A stretch of DNA of 64,000 bases from Chryseobacterium pennipullorum (GTDB lineage: Bacteria; Bacteroidota; Bacteroidia; Flavobacteriales; Weeksellaceae), in assembly GCF_003384725.1 (NCBI RefSeq), contig NZ_QNVV01000003.1:124001-188000 (forward strand), written 5' to 3'. The notes below the pieces were generated by a model, which was not told the origin of the DNA, searched no databases, and saw only the letters and a list, made by a program, of their open reading frames with translations. Positions 34,588-42,214 of this stretch are shown piece after piece. Position 1 is the first letter of the stretch; the number at the start of each line of letters is the position of its first letter. A program made the translations under genes and the position numbers.

Positions 34588-36654
34588 TTACTCTCTGTTT
34601 TTTACAACGATCCAGCCGGAGAATTTATAGGCTGTGCTCTTTTTGTTGTTTTCATTCCAGGATACAGAATACCAATACGTTCCGGTAGGTATTTTCTTGC
34701 CGGCGATTGTTCCGTCCCATCTGTATCCGTTGGATTTATCTGCCTGGTGGATTTTTACCCCATATCTGTCGAAAACGTTGAATACAAGGTTTTGTTTATC
34801 ACCCATTGCAGAATAATCTACAACATCGTTCACTCCGTCTCCGTTAGGTGTGATCATGTTGATCAGGTTAGGAACTACCACGGAAACCTCTATCGGTTCA
34901 CAGTCATAAGCATCTTTTACATAGACTTTATATGTTCCTCTCGCAATATTCGTAAAGGTATTGGAGTTCTGCCATATAATATTGTCCATCGAGTACTGAT
35001 AATCAGGCGTTCCTCCGATCACGTGGATGGTTAAATTGTTGTTGGATACTTCAATTTCTGAAACTACAGGTTGTTCAGAAGGATATATTGTTACAGTCTG
35101 AGTGGTAATGCACTCTCCTGTTTTCAGCTTTACCCAGTAGATTCCCACTCCAACATCTTTTATCGATTGGGTAGTTGCTCCAGTGCTCCATTCATAACTG
35201 TTGAATCCCGGGCCTGCATCTAAGGTAGTCTTGTCTTCCATGCAGATGATCTTATCCACTAAGACATCAGATTTTACAGGAGGTAGTACTGTTAAATTGA
35301 TTTTTGCAATCGCATAACATCCTCTGTTGTCTGTTACCCTTACATATACTACACCGTTAGGGGCAACATATGTCTTTGGAGCGAGTATTTCATTAGTGCC
35401 GTCTATGGCATCCGTAAATGAAGGGAAGAACCTCTTGGTTGTAGCCGCTGTGGTTACCGAAGCATTTTCAAGATTGAATAATCCTGTTGAAGGATTGGTC
35501 TCGATGAAACAAGCTCTCAGGTTTGCATCATTGACAACCACAATAGGATGGAATTTCAACGTGATCTCTGCGATATCGCTACATCCGAACTGAGACGTTA
35601 CTTTGACAAATATTTTTCCTTCAGCTGAAACATACTGATAAATTGACGTGATCTCATTGGTTCCTGCATTCAGGTCATATAAGGTGGGGTAGTATTTTTT
35701 AGTAGCGGTAGGATCAGGAAAAACATCTGCGGTAGTAAGATCAAATGTAGCCGTTCCTGCATTGTTGTTATTACACATCGTCAGCGTCGCATCATTAGCG
35801 GTAATGGTGCCGTCCTTGAATTTAAATTTCCCGGTTTGTTTACACTTGTTGATCGGATTGTTGGCATTCGCCGGATCACTATAGCTGATGCTGTAGTAAT
35901 ATACATCTGTTGTATTGACAACGGTAGGAATGGTAATCGGATTGTTAGCCACCAAAGCGTCATTCTGATTTGTATGATAAGTAATCGTAAAGTTTGGATT
36001 GCCGTTCAATATTCCTGCAGATAGCGAAGAGAAATCAAAAGCAATCGGATTGGTGCAAATTATTACCTCTCTTGGATCCGCAGGATTGGCTGCCGGAATT
36101 CCTGGAGGATTAAACGGATGCGGCTGTATGGCAGGGTCTGTAAAAGGAGATGCTAAAGTAGCTGTACCACCCCATACCAATTTAAAGCCATTGGTAGACT
36201 GGCTGTGATTATTCACAATCAGATAATAAGTTTCACCTGGAAGCACATCCATGTATTTTGCCCATTTATCTCCGCCTACAACATCGCATAAATCTGTAGA
36301 GGTCATATTGAGACCTGTGATACCACTCGTTACTGCATAGGAACCTCTGATTGGGGTGCCGCGGTTAGCGCATGATTTGTTAGGCCCAAAAACCCCAAAG
36401 TCATAATCATTGCCCAGGTCATTGGGAACAATTTCAAAAGTCAGTGTTCCGGCGTTGGCAATGGTAAATGTATACCACACTGAATATCTTTCATCGCTGA
36501 GGCAGCCACCAATTGTTTCCAGGGTGTCACCATGACCATCGGGGGTATAGGAAATATCTGTATTACCACAGACAGCCATGGCTGTTGCACAGTCTGACTG
36601 GGCATATACAATGTGTGAAAATATGATTGAGAAAATGAATAGTAATTTTTTCAT
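34588..36654 (-). CDS. T9SS type B secreted protein with PPC-like N-terminal domain (copy 2)
   Basis: 688 residues, same plan as the protein at 32339: signal peptide to VYAQ (about 18), N-terminal module (SDCATAMAVCGNTDISYTPDG, ERYSVWYTFTIANAGTLTFEI, DYDFGVFGPN, GETYYLIVNNHS, GFKLVWGG), repeat modules (CNNNNAGTATFDLTTADV, YYPTLYDLNAGTNEITS), a TTLDAGPGFNSYEWSTGATTQ module, and the gliding-motility C-terminal domain (MITPNGDGVNDVVDY, VFDRYGVKIHQ, GWIVVKNRE). Its C-terminal domain resembles that of the lectin protein at 25253 more than that of its N-terminal paralogue at 32339. It is the first in transcription order of the four T9SS genes. Confidence 0.92.
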   Translation of the reverse strand: MKKLLFIFSIIFSHIVYAQSDCATAMAVCGNTDISYTPDGHGDTLETIGGCLSDERYSVWYTFTIANAGTLTFEIVPNDLGNDYDFGVFGPNKSCANRGTPIRGSYAVTSGITGLNMTSTDLCDVVGGDKWAKYMDVLPGETYYLIVNNHSQSTNGFKLVWGGTATLASPFTDPAIQPHPFNPPGIPAANPADPREVIICTNPIAFDFSSLSAGILNGNPNFTITYHTNQNDALVANNPITIPTVVNTTDVYYYSISYSDPANANNPINKCKQTGKFKFKDGTITANDATLTMCNNNNAGTATFDLTTADVFPDPTATKKYYPTLYDLNAGTNEITSIYQYVSAEGKIFVKVTSQFGCSDIAEITLKFHPIVVVNDANLRACFIETNPSTGLFNLENASVTTAATTKRFFPSFTDAIDGTNEILAPKTYVAPNGVVYVRVTDNRGCYAIAKINLTVLPPVKSDVLVDKIICMEDKTTLDAGPGFNSYEWSTGATTQSIKDVGVGIYWVKLKTGECITTQTVTIYPSEQPVVSEIEVSNNNLTIHVIGGTPDYQYSMDNIIWQNSNTFTNIARGTYKVYVKDAYDCEPIEVSVVVPNLINMITPNGDGVNDVVDYSAMGDKQNLVFNVFDRYGVKIHQADKSNGYRWDGTIAGKKIPTGTYWYSVSWNENNKKSTAYKFSGWIVVKNRE

Positions 36655-36805
36655 AGGAGAAGTTTAAAACAAATATTAAAACTATGATTCTAAAGAGCTG
36701 CATACATTGTAATGTTGCATTGCTGAAACAGTGCTCAATACTTCATACGGGTAATGTATTCCCTCTTTCTTGGCTCAGAAATTCTTTCGTTTTTTCTTTA
36801 GTTTA

Positions 36806-37405
36806 TTAGTTGATGAGCTGCTTGCCCCAGTTTGGAGTTTCTGAAGAAAGATCGGCAGCCGCAAATTCCTTTGCTGCCTTCCGGTGCTGTTCCACAGCTT
36901 CAATCTTATTGTTGGAGAGTTCTGCTATTTCGGCTTTCAGGAAACTAAGTCTTGGGTTGTTTTTTAACTGAGCGTCTGCCTTTGACATATATCCGATAGC
37001 TGTTTTCAAATCCTTTTTAGGATCAGTCGATGCCACTATTCTTATTTTTTGTATAGTAATAAGTCCTAGGAGTGTGTTGATCTCTCCGTTGTTTTTTTTA
37101 GAACCCATTGCCTGTAGGGCTAATTTTCCGGCCGTCTCGTTAAATGCAGCGAGAGGTGTATTCGGAGTATTTCTTAAAAGGTAATTGGTTTTAAGGAACA
37201 TAGATACCGCAGCGTAGTAATCCGCTTTCCATTTTTCCGAAGAACCGGCTCCTGAAAATGTGTCAAAAAGAGTATTGTAATCACTGTCTGTCTTCGCTTC
37301 ACTGAGCCGCAGAACCGATTGCTGCAAAGTCTGGTCTGAAAAAGTCTGGGCGCTTATCCATGATCCACTCATGAGAAGACCCAGAATTAGTAGAAGTTTA
37401 TTCAT
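36806..37405 (-). CDS. Secreted helical (TPR-like) protein of unknown function
   Basis: 199 residues. Signal peptide ends at ISAQ (about 19). The mature protein is all-helical in appearance with Ala/Leu-rich amphipathic segments (WKADYYAAVSMFLKTNYLL, NGEINTLLGLITIQKIRI, LKTAIGYMSKADAQLKNNPRLSFLKAEIAEL) like degenerate TPR repeats; it ends SSETPNWGKQLIN. It is periplasmic or surface-associated. No family name can be given. It stands alone with its own -7 box (37424-37431), between the T9SS genes and the MFS gene. Confidence 0.75.
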   Translation of the reverse strand: MNKLLLILGLLMSGSWISAQTFSDQTLQQSVLRLSEAKTDSDYNTLFDTFSGAGSSEKWKADYYAAVSMFLKTNYLLRNTPNTPLAAFNETAGKLALQAMGSKKNNGEINTLLGLITIQKIRIVASTDPKKDLKTAIGYMSKADAQLKNNPRLSFLKAEIAELSNNKIEAVEQHRKAAKEFAAADLSSETPNWGKQLIN

Positions 37406-37423
37406 AAGGGGGGTAATTTACAG

Positions 37424-37431
37424 CAAATATA
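37424..37431 (-). promoter_or_regulatory. -7 box (TATATTTG) of the 36806-37405 gene
   Basis: Matches TAnnTTTG on the minus strand, 18 bases before the ATG. Confidence 0.45.
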
Positions 37432-37610
37432 AAAAATTATTAACGTTAAATTAAAGATTCTGAGATATATTTAAAGAAAATACCTGCTTCGATCTGAATG
37501 TTGTATTTTTTTATTTGTATAAAATTATATGAAGATGGTAATGATATCCGGGTTATTATCCTTTATTTTAGAGTTATTGTTGTAAAATATTCTAATAATA
37601 TAAGTGTATA

Positions 37611-37648
37611 AGTAAAAACAGAAGAGAAATTGTCCTCTTCTGTTTTTG
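37611..37648 (-). terminator. Terminator of the MFS transporter gene
   Basis: Perfect 12-bp stem AAAACAGAAGAG (37615-37626) with CTCTTCTGTTTT (37635-37646) around an 8-base loop. A T-rich tail lies on either side. Confidence 0.88.
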
Positions 37649-37708
37649 AATATTTCGAATTAAGCCTGATTACGGGTTATTGGTGTATCAGGTTGATAAT
37701 GAATATCT

Positions 37709-38944
37709 TTAATATTGCATTTTTCTTAATTTAGGATTGGTGCTTCCCACCAGTAATGCCACAAAAACGGTCATGCATCCTCCGAATACCACGGAACGTA
37801 CAACGCCAAGCAGTTTGGCCATAACTCCACTTTCAAATTGTCCCATTTCGTTGCTGGACATGATGAAGATTGAATTCACGCTCAATACCCGTCCCCGGAT
37901 GTGGTCCGGAGTCTTCAACTGTACAATAGTTCCTCTGATCACTACAGAAATGCCGTCAAGGATGCCGCTCATCACAAGAAACATAAAGGAAAGCCAATAC
38001 AGTTTAGATAACCCGAATCCAATAATGCACAACCCGAATCCGGTAACGACCGCAAGGAGAATTTTTCCCTGGTTTTTGCGCAAAGGAACAATAGATAAAA
38101 CAGTGATCACAAGCATGGCACCTATATCGGATCCTGCATTCAGGAGGCCGAATCCTTCAGCACCCGCATCGAGAATGTCAGTGGCAAAAACCGGGATCAT
38201 CGCTACAGCACCACCAAAAAGTACAGCAAACATATCCAGACACAACGCACCCAGAATTTCTTTCGTTTTAAAAATATAGGAAATGCCTTCACGCATGCTT
38301 TCCACGACGTTTACCGTTTCTTTTTTATATTCTGAATATTGCTTATGAAGTTGCCAGAAAAATAGGGAGGCCATAAATATTAAGGATAGAATAACAACCA
38401 GCGTCCATTTGACCCCGAAATAGCCAATAAGAATCCCGCCGATTGCATGTCCGCATACCGAAGATATCAGGAATGTAGCCTGATTCAAAGTAACCGCATT
38501 CGGGAGATTCTCTTTTTTTACAATTTTGGGAATCATGGAAGGAACAATGGGGCCGATAAATGCTCTAGCAATTCCTGTGAAAAAAATCACCGCATAAATG
38601 AAATAGGTGATCTGATGGCCGGTGAAGTGCATTTCTACATCAAAAAAAGCGGGGATCAGAAGCAGTCCGATCAGAAAAATATAAGCGTAGTTACAGATGA
38701 GCAACAGCCTCTTTTTTTCATTCATATCAATTACATGGCCGGCGTATAAAGCACAGCTTACGGCAGGAATCACCTCCGAGAGTCCGATAAGGCCTATGGA
38801 AAAGGGATCTTTTGTCAGCTGGTACACCCACCATCCCAGTAAAGTGGCAAGCATTCTGAAAGCTAAAACGATAAAAAACCTTCCGGTAAGAAGATTTCTG
38901 AATTCAACATTTTTTAATGTTTGTAGCGGAGTAAAGGAAATCAT
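37709..38944 (-). CDS. MFS transporter (DHA3/enterobactin-exporter-like)
   Basis: 411 residues from the ATG at 38944; a TTG two codons upstream lies in the -7 box and is rejected. Twelve membrane helices in the arrangement of the MFS_3 / EntS and macrolide-exporter-like group: FRNLLTGRFFIVLAFRMLATLLGWWVYQLT, GLIGLSEVIPA, an intracellular loop VIDMNEKKRLLL, FIGPIVPSMIPKIVKKENLPNAVTLNQ (the typical second-half motif), and GTIVQLKTPDHIRGRVLSV. Such proteins export small molecules (siderophores, drugs, lipids). The substrate is not readable. The promoter overlaps the terminator of the next gene upstream. Confidence 0.88.
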   Translation of the reverse strand: MISFTPLQTLKNVEFRNLLTGRFFIVLAFRMLATLLGWWVYQLTKDPFSIGLIGLSEVIPAVSCALYAGHVIDMNEKKRLLLICNYAYIFLIGLLLIPAFFDVEMHFTGHQITYFIYAVIFFTGIARAFIGPIVPSMIPKIVKKENLPNAVTLNQATFLISSVCGHAIGGILIGYFGVKWTLVVILSLIFMASLFFWQLHKQYSEYKKETVNVVESMREGISYIFKTKEILGALCLDMFAVLFGGAVAMIPVFATDILDAGAEGFGLLNAGSDIGAMLVITVLSIVPLRKNQGKILLAVVTGFGLCIIGFGLSKLYWLSFMFLVMSGILDGISVVIRGTIVQLKTPDHIRGRVLSVNSIFIMSSNEMGQFESGVMAKLLGVVRSVVFGGCMTVFVALLVGSTNPKLRKMQY

Positions 38945-38947
38945 GGA

Positions 38948-38955
38948 CAAAAATA
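38948..38955 (-). promoter_or_regulatory. -7 box (TATTTTTG) 3 bases from the MFS start
   Basis: Minus-strand TATTTTTG-N3-ATG. The box is also the T-run and first stem bases of the terminator of the 39037-39399 gene. Confidence 0.45.
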
Positions 38956-38985
38956 GCCCTAAAAATTTATTTAGGGCTATTGATA
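38948..38985 (-). terminator. Terminator of the 39037-39399 lipoprotein gene
   Basis: 12-bp stem (38952-38963 with 38970-38981) around a 6-base loop, then TTTTTG on the minus strand. It ends 4 bases from the next start codon. Confidence 0.9.
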
Positions 38986-39036
38986 TGCTGATTTTTAAAA
39001 GATATATTAAATATATCCTGAAAGATAAAATCTATT

Positions 39037-39399
39037 TTAGTCTGCTCTTGAAGAGCTGATAATCAAGGCGGCTACACCTGCTGCCCCAATCACGGTAGCA
39101 CCAACTGCAATTCTGGCTTTTCTGCTGTCTTTTACAGCAGCTACATTCGCTTTCGGAATGACAACTTCTGTACTGTCTTTTTTGCCGGCTGTACCTACAA
39201 TATTATCTCCCACTACATTTCTGAATAATATTTTCTGTTTCGGAGATCCGTCTCTCATGGTAATCTTATATACTTTCCCAGCTTCAAGGTTTGAATAATT
39301 ATTTTTTGAAATATCCTCGCTGTATTTTGTGGTAGCACAAGATGTGATGACAAATAAAGACGTTAGTAAAGATGATTTTAACAGTACAGATGCTTTCAT
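39037..39399 (-). CDS. Small lipoprotein with C-terminal hydrophobic segment
   Basis: 120 residues. Lipoprotein signal peptide with lipobox VITSC (Cys at 21). The middle part reads KVYKITMRDGSPKQKILFRNVVGDNIVGTAGKKDSTEVVIPKANVAAV, a short beta-barrel-like pattern (shared by SH3-like lipoproteins). Then comes a basic DSRKARIAV and a Gly/Ala-rich helix (VGATVIGAAGVAALIISSS) at the end. I recall similar Chryseobacterium proteins called spanin2-like, without evidence of phage function. No phage genes are near. Own promoter box at 39418-39425. Confidence 0.8.
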   Translation of the reverse strand: MKASVLLKSSLLTSLFVITSCATTKYSEDISKNNYSNLEAGKVYKITMRDGSPKQKILFRNVVGDNIVGTAGKKDSTEVVIPKANVAAVKDSRKARIAVGATVIGAAGVAALIISSSRAD

Positions 39400-39417
39400 T
39401 ATTTTCTTTTAGTTTTT

Positions 39418-39425
39418 CAAATTTA
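39418..39425 (-). promoter_or_regulatory. -7 box (TAAATTTG) of the 39037-39399 lipoprotein gene
   Basis: Minus-strand TAAATTTG, 18 bases before the ATG. Confidence 0.45.
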
Positions 39426-39468
39426 TAATTTTTTTCGAATATACGTTTTTGGAATTGAAAAAATGTCT

Positions 39469-40968
39469 TTAAATTTTATAAATTTCTAATAGATCTGCAG
39501 TATTTCTGTCATTGGCCAATCTTGGCGTCTTATTCTGGCCTCCTAATTTTCCCTGAGATTTTGCATATTCGTGGAATGCATTTTTCGAAAGACAGGTGAT
39601 CCGCAGTTGTTGTAAAATATTTCCTGAGATCAGATCATCATAATAGGTATTTCTTGCTCTGAGCTGTAGGTCCAGCTCGTTTCTGAAGGTCTCCATATTT
39701 TCCGGTTCCTTTTCAAATTCAATCAGCCACTCATGATAGGGAAGACCCTCGTCCGGGTTCACCTGAGGAGCCAGGTGAAACTCTGTAATCTGTGCAGGAT
39801 GTTTTTCCAGCGCTGCTTTCATTGCTTCCTCTACTTCAAAGGCGATCACATGTTCTCCAAACGCAGAAGTGAAATGTTTCGTTCTTCCGCTTACCAGAAT
39901 TCTATACGGATTCTTGTCAATAAAGCGTACAACATCCCCGATCGAGTAGGCCCACAAGCCGGAATTGGTTGTGAGGATTAATGCGTAATCCTTATGGAGC
40001 TCAATCTCTTTTAGTGATAATCTTCTTGCTCCGGGTTTCCCATATTCTTCCAGTGGTATAAATTCATAGAAAATCCCATGATTTGTGAGAAGCAAAAGCC
40101 CCTCTTTTGTATAATCATCCTGGAAGGCAAAGAAGCCTTCAGAAGCCGGAAAAGTTTGGATGATATCCACTTTCCCTCCCAGCAGATCTTCCATTTTGTC
40201 ACGATAGGGTTCGTAGTTTACCCCGCCGGTCACAATAAGCTGCAGGTTTGGAAAAAGCTGCTTTATTTTTTTGCCGTGCTTCTCAACAAGTTTCTCAAAG
40301 TACATGATGAGCCATGGCGGGATTCCTGAAATCAGGGTCATGTTTTCAAATTCGGTTTCTTCAATGATCTTGTCTACTTTGGCTTCCCAGTCTTCCATAA
40401 TATTGGTTTCCCAGCTGGGCAGTCTGTTTTTTTGGAGATAACCGGGAATGTGGTGAGCGACAATACCCGATAATCGTCCCGTTTTGATCCCGAAAACTTC
40501 CTCCAGCTCTGGATTTCCCTGTAAAAAAATCATTTTTCCATTGACGAAATCTGCATTGTTTTTTTGACTTATATAATGGAAAAGCGCACTTTGGGCACCC
40601 GCAATTTGAAATGGCATTCCCTCTTTGGAGATCGGGATATATTTGGATCCCGAAGTGGTGCCCGAGGTTTTGGCCAGATATTCGGGAGTTTCTGTCCATA
40701 GAATATTGGCCTGTCCTTTTTTGACCCTTTCAATATAAGGTTTCAGATCTTCATAATCGGCTACAGGAACCTTTTCCTGAAATTCCTGTACAGAATGGAT
40801 GTTTTCAAAATCATGCTCCCTGCCAAAAAGTGTTTTCCGGGCAGTAGTGACTAGAGAAAGCAATAATTCTTCCTGGTTTTTATCTGCATTTTTTTTGAAA
40901 TCCTCTGACTTCTGAACATGTTTTTTGGCCCAGATAAGCGCCGCATTTTTCTTGAAGAAGTTTAACAT
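39469..40968 (-). CDS. GH3 (auxin-responsive promoter) family acyl-acid amidosynthetase homologue
   Basis: 499 residues. Member of the ANL-like adenylating enzymes of the GH3 family. ATP-binding loops: YLAKTSGTTSGSKYIPIS (P-loop-like), QTFPASEGFFAF (second nucleotide site) and SGLWAYSIGDVVRF with the hinge Asp. The C-terminal domain (TSAFGEHVIAFEVEEAM, ARNTYYDDLISG) is complete. Plant GH3 enzymes join amino acids to jasmonate or auxin through an acyl-AMP. Bacterial relatives have the same fold, and their substrates are mostly unknown. No pathway genes are beside it. The promoter box lies 4 bases from the ATG. Confidence 0.92.
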   Translation of the reverse strand: MLNFFKKNAALIWAKKHVQKSEDFKKNADKNQEELLLSLVTTARKTLFGREHDFENIHSVQEFQEKVPVADYEDLKPYIERVKKGQANILWTETPEYLAKTSGTTSGSKYIPISKEGMPFQIAGAQSALFHYISQKNNADFVNGKMIFLQGNPELEEVFGIKTGRLSGIVAHHIPGYLQKNRLPSWETNIMEDWEAKVDKIIEETEFENMTLISGIPPWLIMYFEKLVEKHGKKIKQLFPNLQLIVTGGVNYEPYRDKMEDLLGGKVDIIQTFPASEGFFAFQDDYTKEGLLLLTNHGIFYEFIPLEEYGKPGARRLSLKEIELHKDYALILTTNSGLWAYSIGDVVRFIDKNPYRILVSGRTKHFTSAFGEHVIAFEVEEAMKAALEKHPAQITEFHLAPQVNPDEGLPYHEWLIEFEKEPENMETFRNELDLQLRARNTYYDDLISGNILQQLRITCLSKNAFHEYAKSQGKLGGQNKTPRLANDRNTADLLEIYKI

Positions 40969-40972
40969 GGTC

Positions 40973-40980
40973 CAAATTTA
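40973..40980 (-). promoter_or_regulatory. -7 box (TAAATTTG) 4 bases from the GH3-family gene start
   Basis: Minus-strand TAAATTTG-N4-ATG, the same layout as at dnaB and the nitroreductase gene. Confidence 0.5.
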
Positions 40981-41022
40981 TAAATAAGTCCAGAATCTTA
41001 TATCATTTTTAAGCGACTAGAC

Positions 41023-41052
41023 ATAAAAAAACCGATGAAACAGATCACCGGC
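41023..41052 (-). terminator. Terminator of the 41102-41392 gene
   Basis: CCGATGA (41032-41038) with TCACCGG (41045-41051), one G-T pair, 6-base loop, then seven T on the minus strand. Confidence 0.75.
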
Positions 41053-41101
41053 CTTCTCGAAATTTGATTATGAAAATAACAACTATATGTTAATGTTGTG
41101 C

Positions 41102-41392
41102 TTATTTGTTGACTTTATACCTTTTGTCAGGCGTACCGTCTTTTTTCAGACGTTTGTTTTCTTTGTATCGTTTATCCGGGGTGCCGTCTTTTTTCATTTT
41201 AGCTGCCGGCTGGGCTGTGCCTGCCGTTTTTACCTCTGCCGCCTTAGCCGCTTTTACCTCTGTTGGTTTCACCGCTTTTACGGTCGTTGTTTTTGCTGGA
41301 TGAGCAGTAGAACTGGTAGCGGGAGCAGTCTGCTGGGCAGTGGCAAGTCCTAATCCTAAAACTAAAGACATTGCAGATAATAATTTTTTCAT
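41102..41392 (-). CDS. Small secreted Lys/Ala/Thr-rich protein with repeated KKDGTPDKRYK
   Basis: 96 residues. Signal peptide to ATAQ (about 19). The mature part is low-complexity (Ala, Thr, Lys, Val: AKTTTVKAVKPTEVKAAKAAEVK) and ends in two copies of KKDGTPDKRYK separated by ENKRL, the last residues being VNK. It is strongly basic and has no fold that I recognise. The KDGTPDxRY motif is frequent in short secreted Bacteroidetes proteins, from memory. Start, signal peptide and terminator are clear, and the AT/GC pattern matches the neighbours, so it is a real gene. The function is unknown. Confidence 0.8.
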   Translation of the reverse strand: MKKLLSAMSLVLGLGLATAQQTAPATSSTAHPAKTTTVKAVKPTEVKAAKAAEVKTAGTAQPAAKMKKDGTPDKRYKENKRLKKDGTPDKRYKVNK

Positions 41393-41513
41393 AAGAACTA
41401 TTGTTTGTTTTTTGTTGAATAAAGATATACAAAAAGCAGGCTATAAAAACTGATTTTTTAAACTTAACTAAAGTTTATTACTGCTTAAAAAAATATTAAA
41501 GACCTGTTCCGGA

Positions 41514-41552
41514 TAAAAAAATCCTGCTTCCAAAAAAGAAAACAGGATTTAA
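41514..41552 (-). terminator. Terminator of the 41573-41965 gene
   Basis: AAATCCTG (41519-41526) pairs with CAGGATTT (41543-41550), followed by T-rich sequence on the minus strand. The loop is long (16 bases) but partly paired. Confidence 0.75.
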
Positions 41553-41572
41553 AAATATATAAAAAAACTTGC

Positions 41573-41965
41573 TTAACGTGTACAGTTGGCTGTCCACGTC
41601 TTGCCATCCTTAATGTATAAGATTTTCAATTCGTTATTGTCGATTCTTATATAAGAGGTCGCCGTAGATCCGATCATCACCAAAGAGTTGTCTCCTTTCT
41701 TCTCAAACTCAATTCCGTTTAGGTCAGGAATGCTGTTTGAAAATCCAAAGTTATACTTGGTGCCGCTTGCAATCTTGGTTACAAATACGCTTCCGTTATC
41801 CGTATTTATATCGGTAGATCCGTCTTTATAAGAAACACTGCCTTTGTAAGTTCCTGCGAAGAAATCGTTGTTGGTAGGGTCATCATCCTTGTCACACGAC
41901 GTTAATGACCATGCTGTGAAGATCAACAGCATCAATGTTCCTAAGATTTTAATTGCTTTTTTCAT
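41573..41965 (-). CDS. Small lipoprotein of unknown function
   Basis: 130 residues from MKKAIKI; a start at 42007 would put the signal peptide 14 residues inside and is rejected. Lipobox SLTSC with Cys at about 24, then DKDDDPTNND, an Asp-rich linker as in many outer-membrane lipoproteins of Bacteroidetes. The rest is a beta-rich domain (GTYKGSVSYKDGSTD, GTKYNFGFSNSIPDLNGIEFEKKG, ELKILYIKDGKTWTANCTR) like a short lipocalin-type barrel. That is only an impression. No named family. Confidence 0.78.
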   Translation of the reverse strand: MKKAIKILGTLMLLIFTAWSLTSCDKDDDPTNNDFFAGTYKGSVSYKDGSTDINTDNGSVFVTKIASGTKYNFGFSNSIPDLNGIEFEKKGDNSLVMIGSTATSYIRIDNNELKILYIKDGKTWTANCTR

Positions 41966-42143
41966 AATACTACTTTTAATGTTTGATTGAATAGAATGGC
42001 CAAACACTATGCCATCAAAAAAATATTTGTTTTTTTTTAACAGCTAATAAGATAAATTAGTAAAAAATTAAGAGTTTTCTCCTAAGTTCTTCATTGTAAG
42101 CCGTGAACCTTCTCTTTGTTTTAGGGGAAGAAAAAAATATATG

Positions 42144-42151
42144 TACCTTTG
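42144..42151 (+). promoter_or_regulatory. -7 box (TACCTTTG) of mfd
   Basis: Matches TAnnTTTG and lies 63 bases before the ATG at 42215. The longer frame starting at 42149 would begin inside this box. Confidence 0.5.
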
Positions 42152-42214
42152 TACATCATAAACGATTTCGGAAAACTCCCGAAATCGCTTTCGCCGTTTA
42201 TACCATTAGTATTT

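Larger units (their letters stand above)
37406..37708. other. Intergenic region (303 bp)
   Basis: AT-rich spacer holding the -7 box at 37424-37431 and the strong terminator at 37611-37648. No coding sequence seen. Confidence 0.6.

Noticed and set aside
25253..36654. Repeats of the four T9SS proteins as a mobile or composite element
   Set aside because: No transposase, inverted ends or target duplication are visible; the similarity is confined to coding domains.
39037..39399. Phage spanin reading of the small lipoprotein
   Set aside because: No holin, endolysin or other phage genes are near; only the lipoprotein-plus-helix layout is similar.
41087..41353. Plus-strand open frames over the KKDGTPDKRYK gene
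   Set aside because: Shadows of the repetitive coding strand; the minus frame has a signal peptide and terminator.
42149..42214. Longer N-terminus for Mfd
   Set aside because: It begins inside the TACCTTTG promoter box and encodes no family residues; the ATG at 42215 fits.
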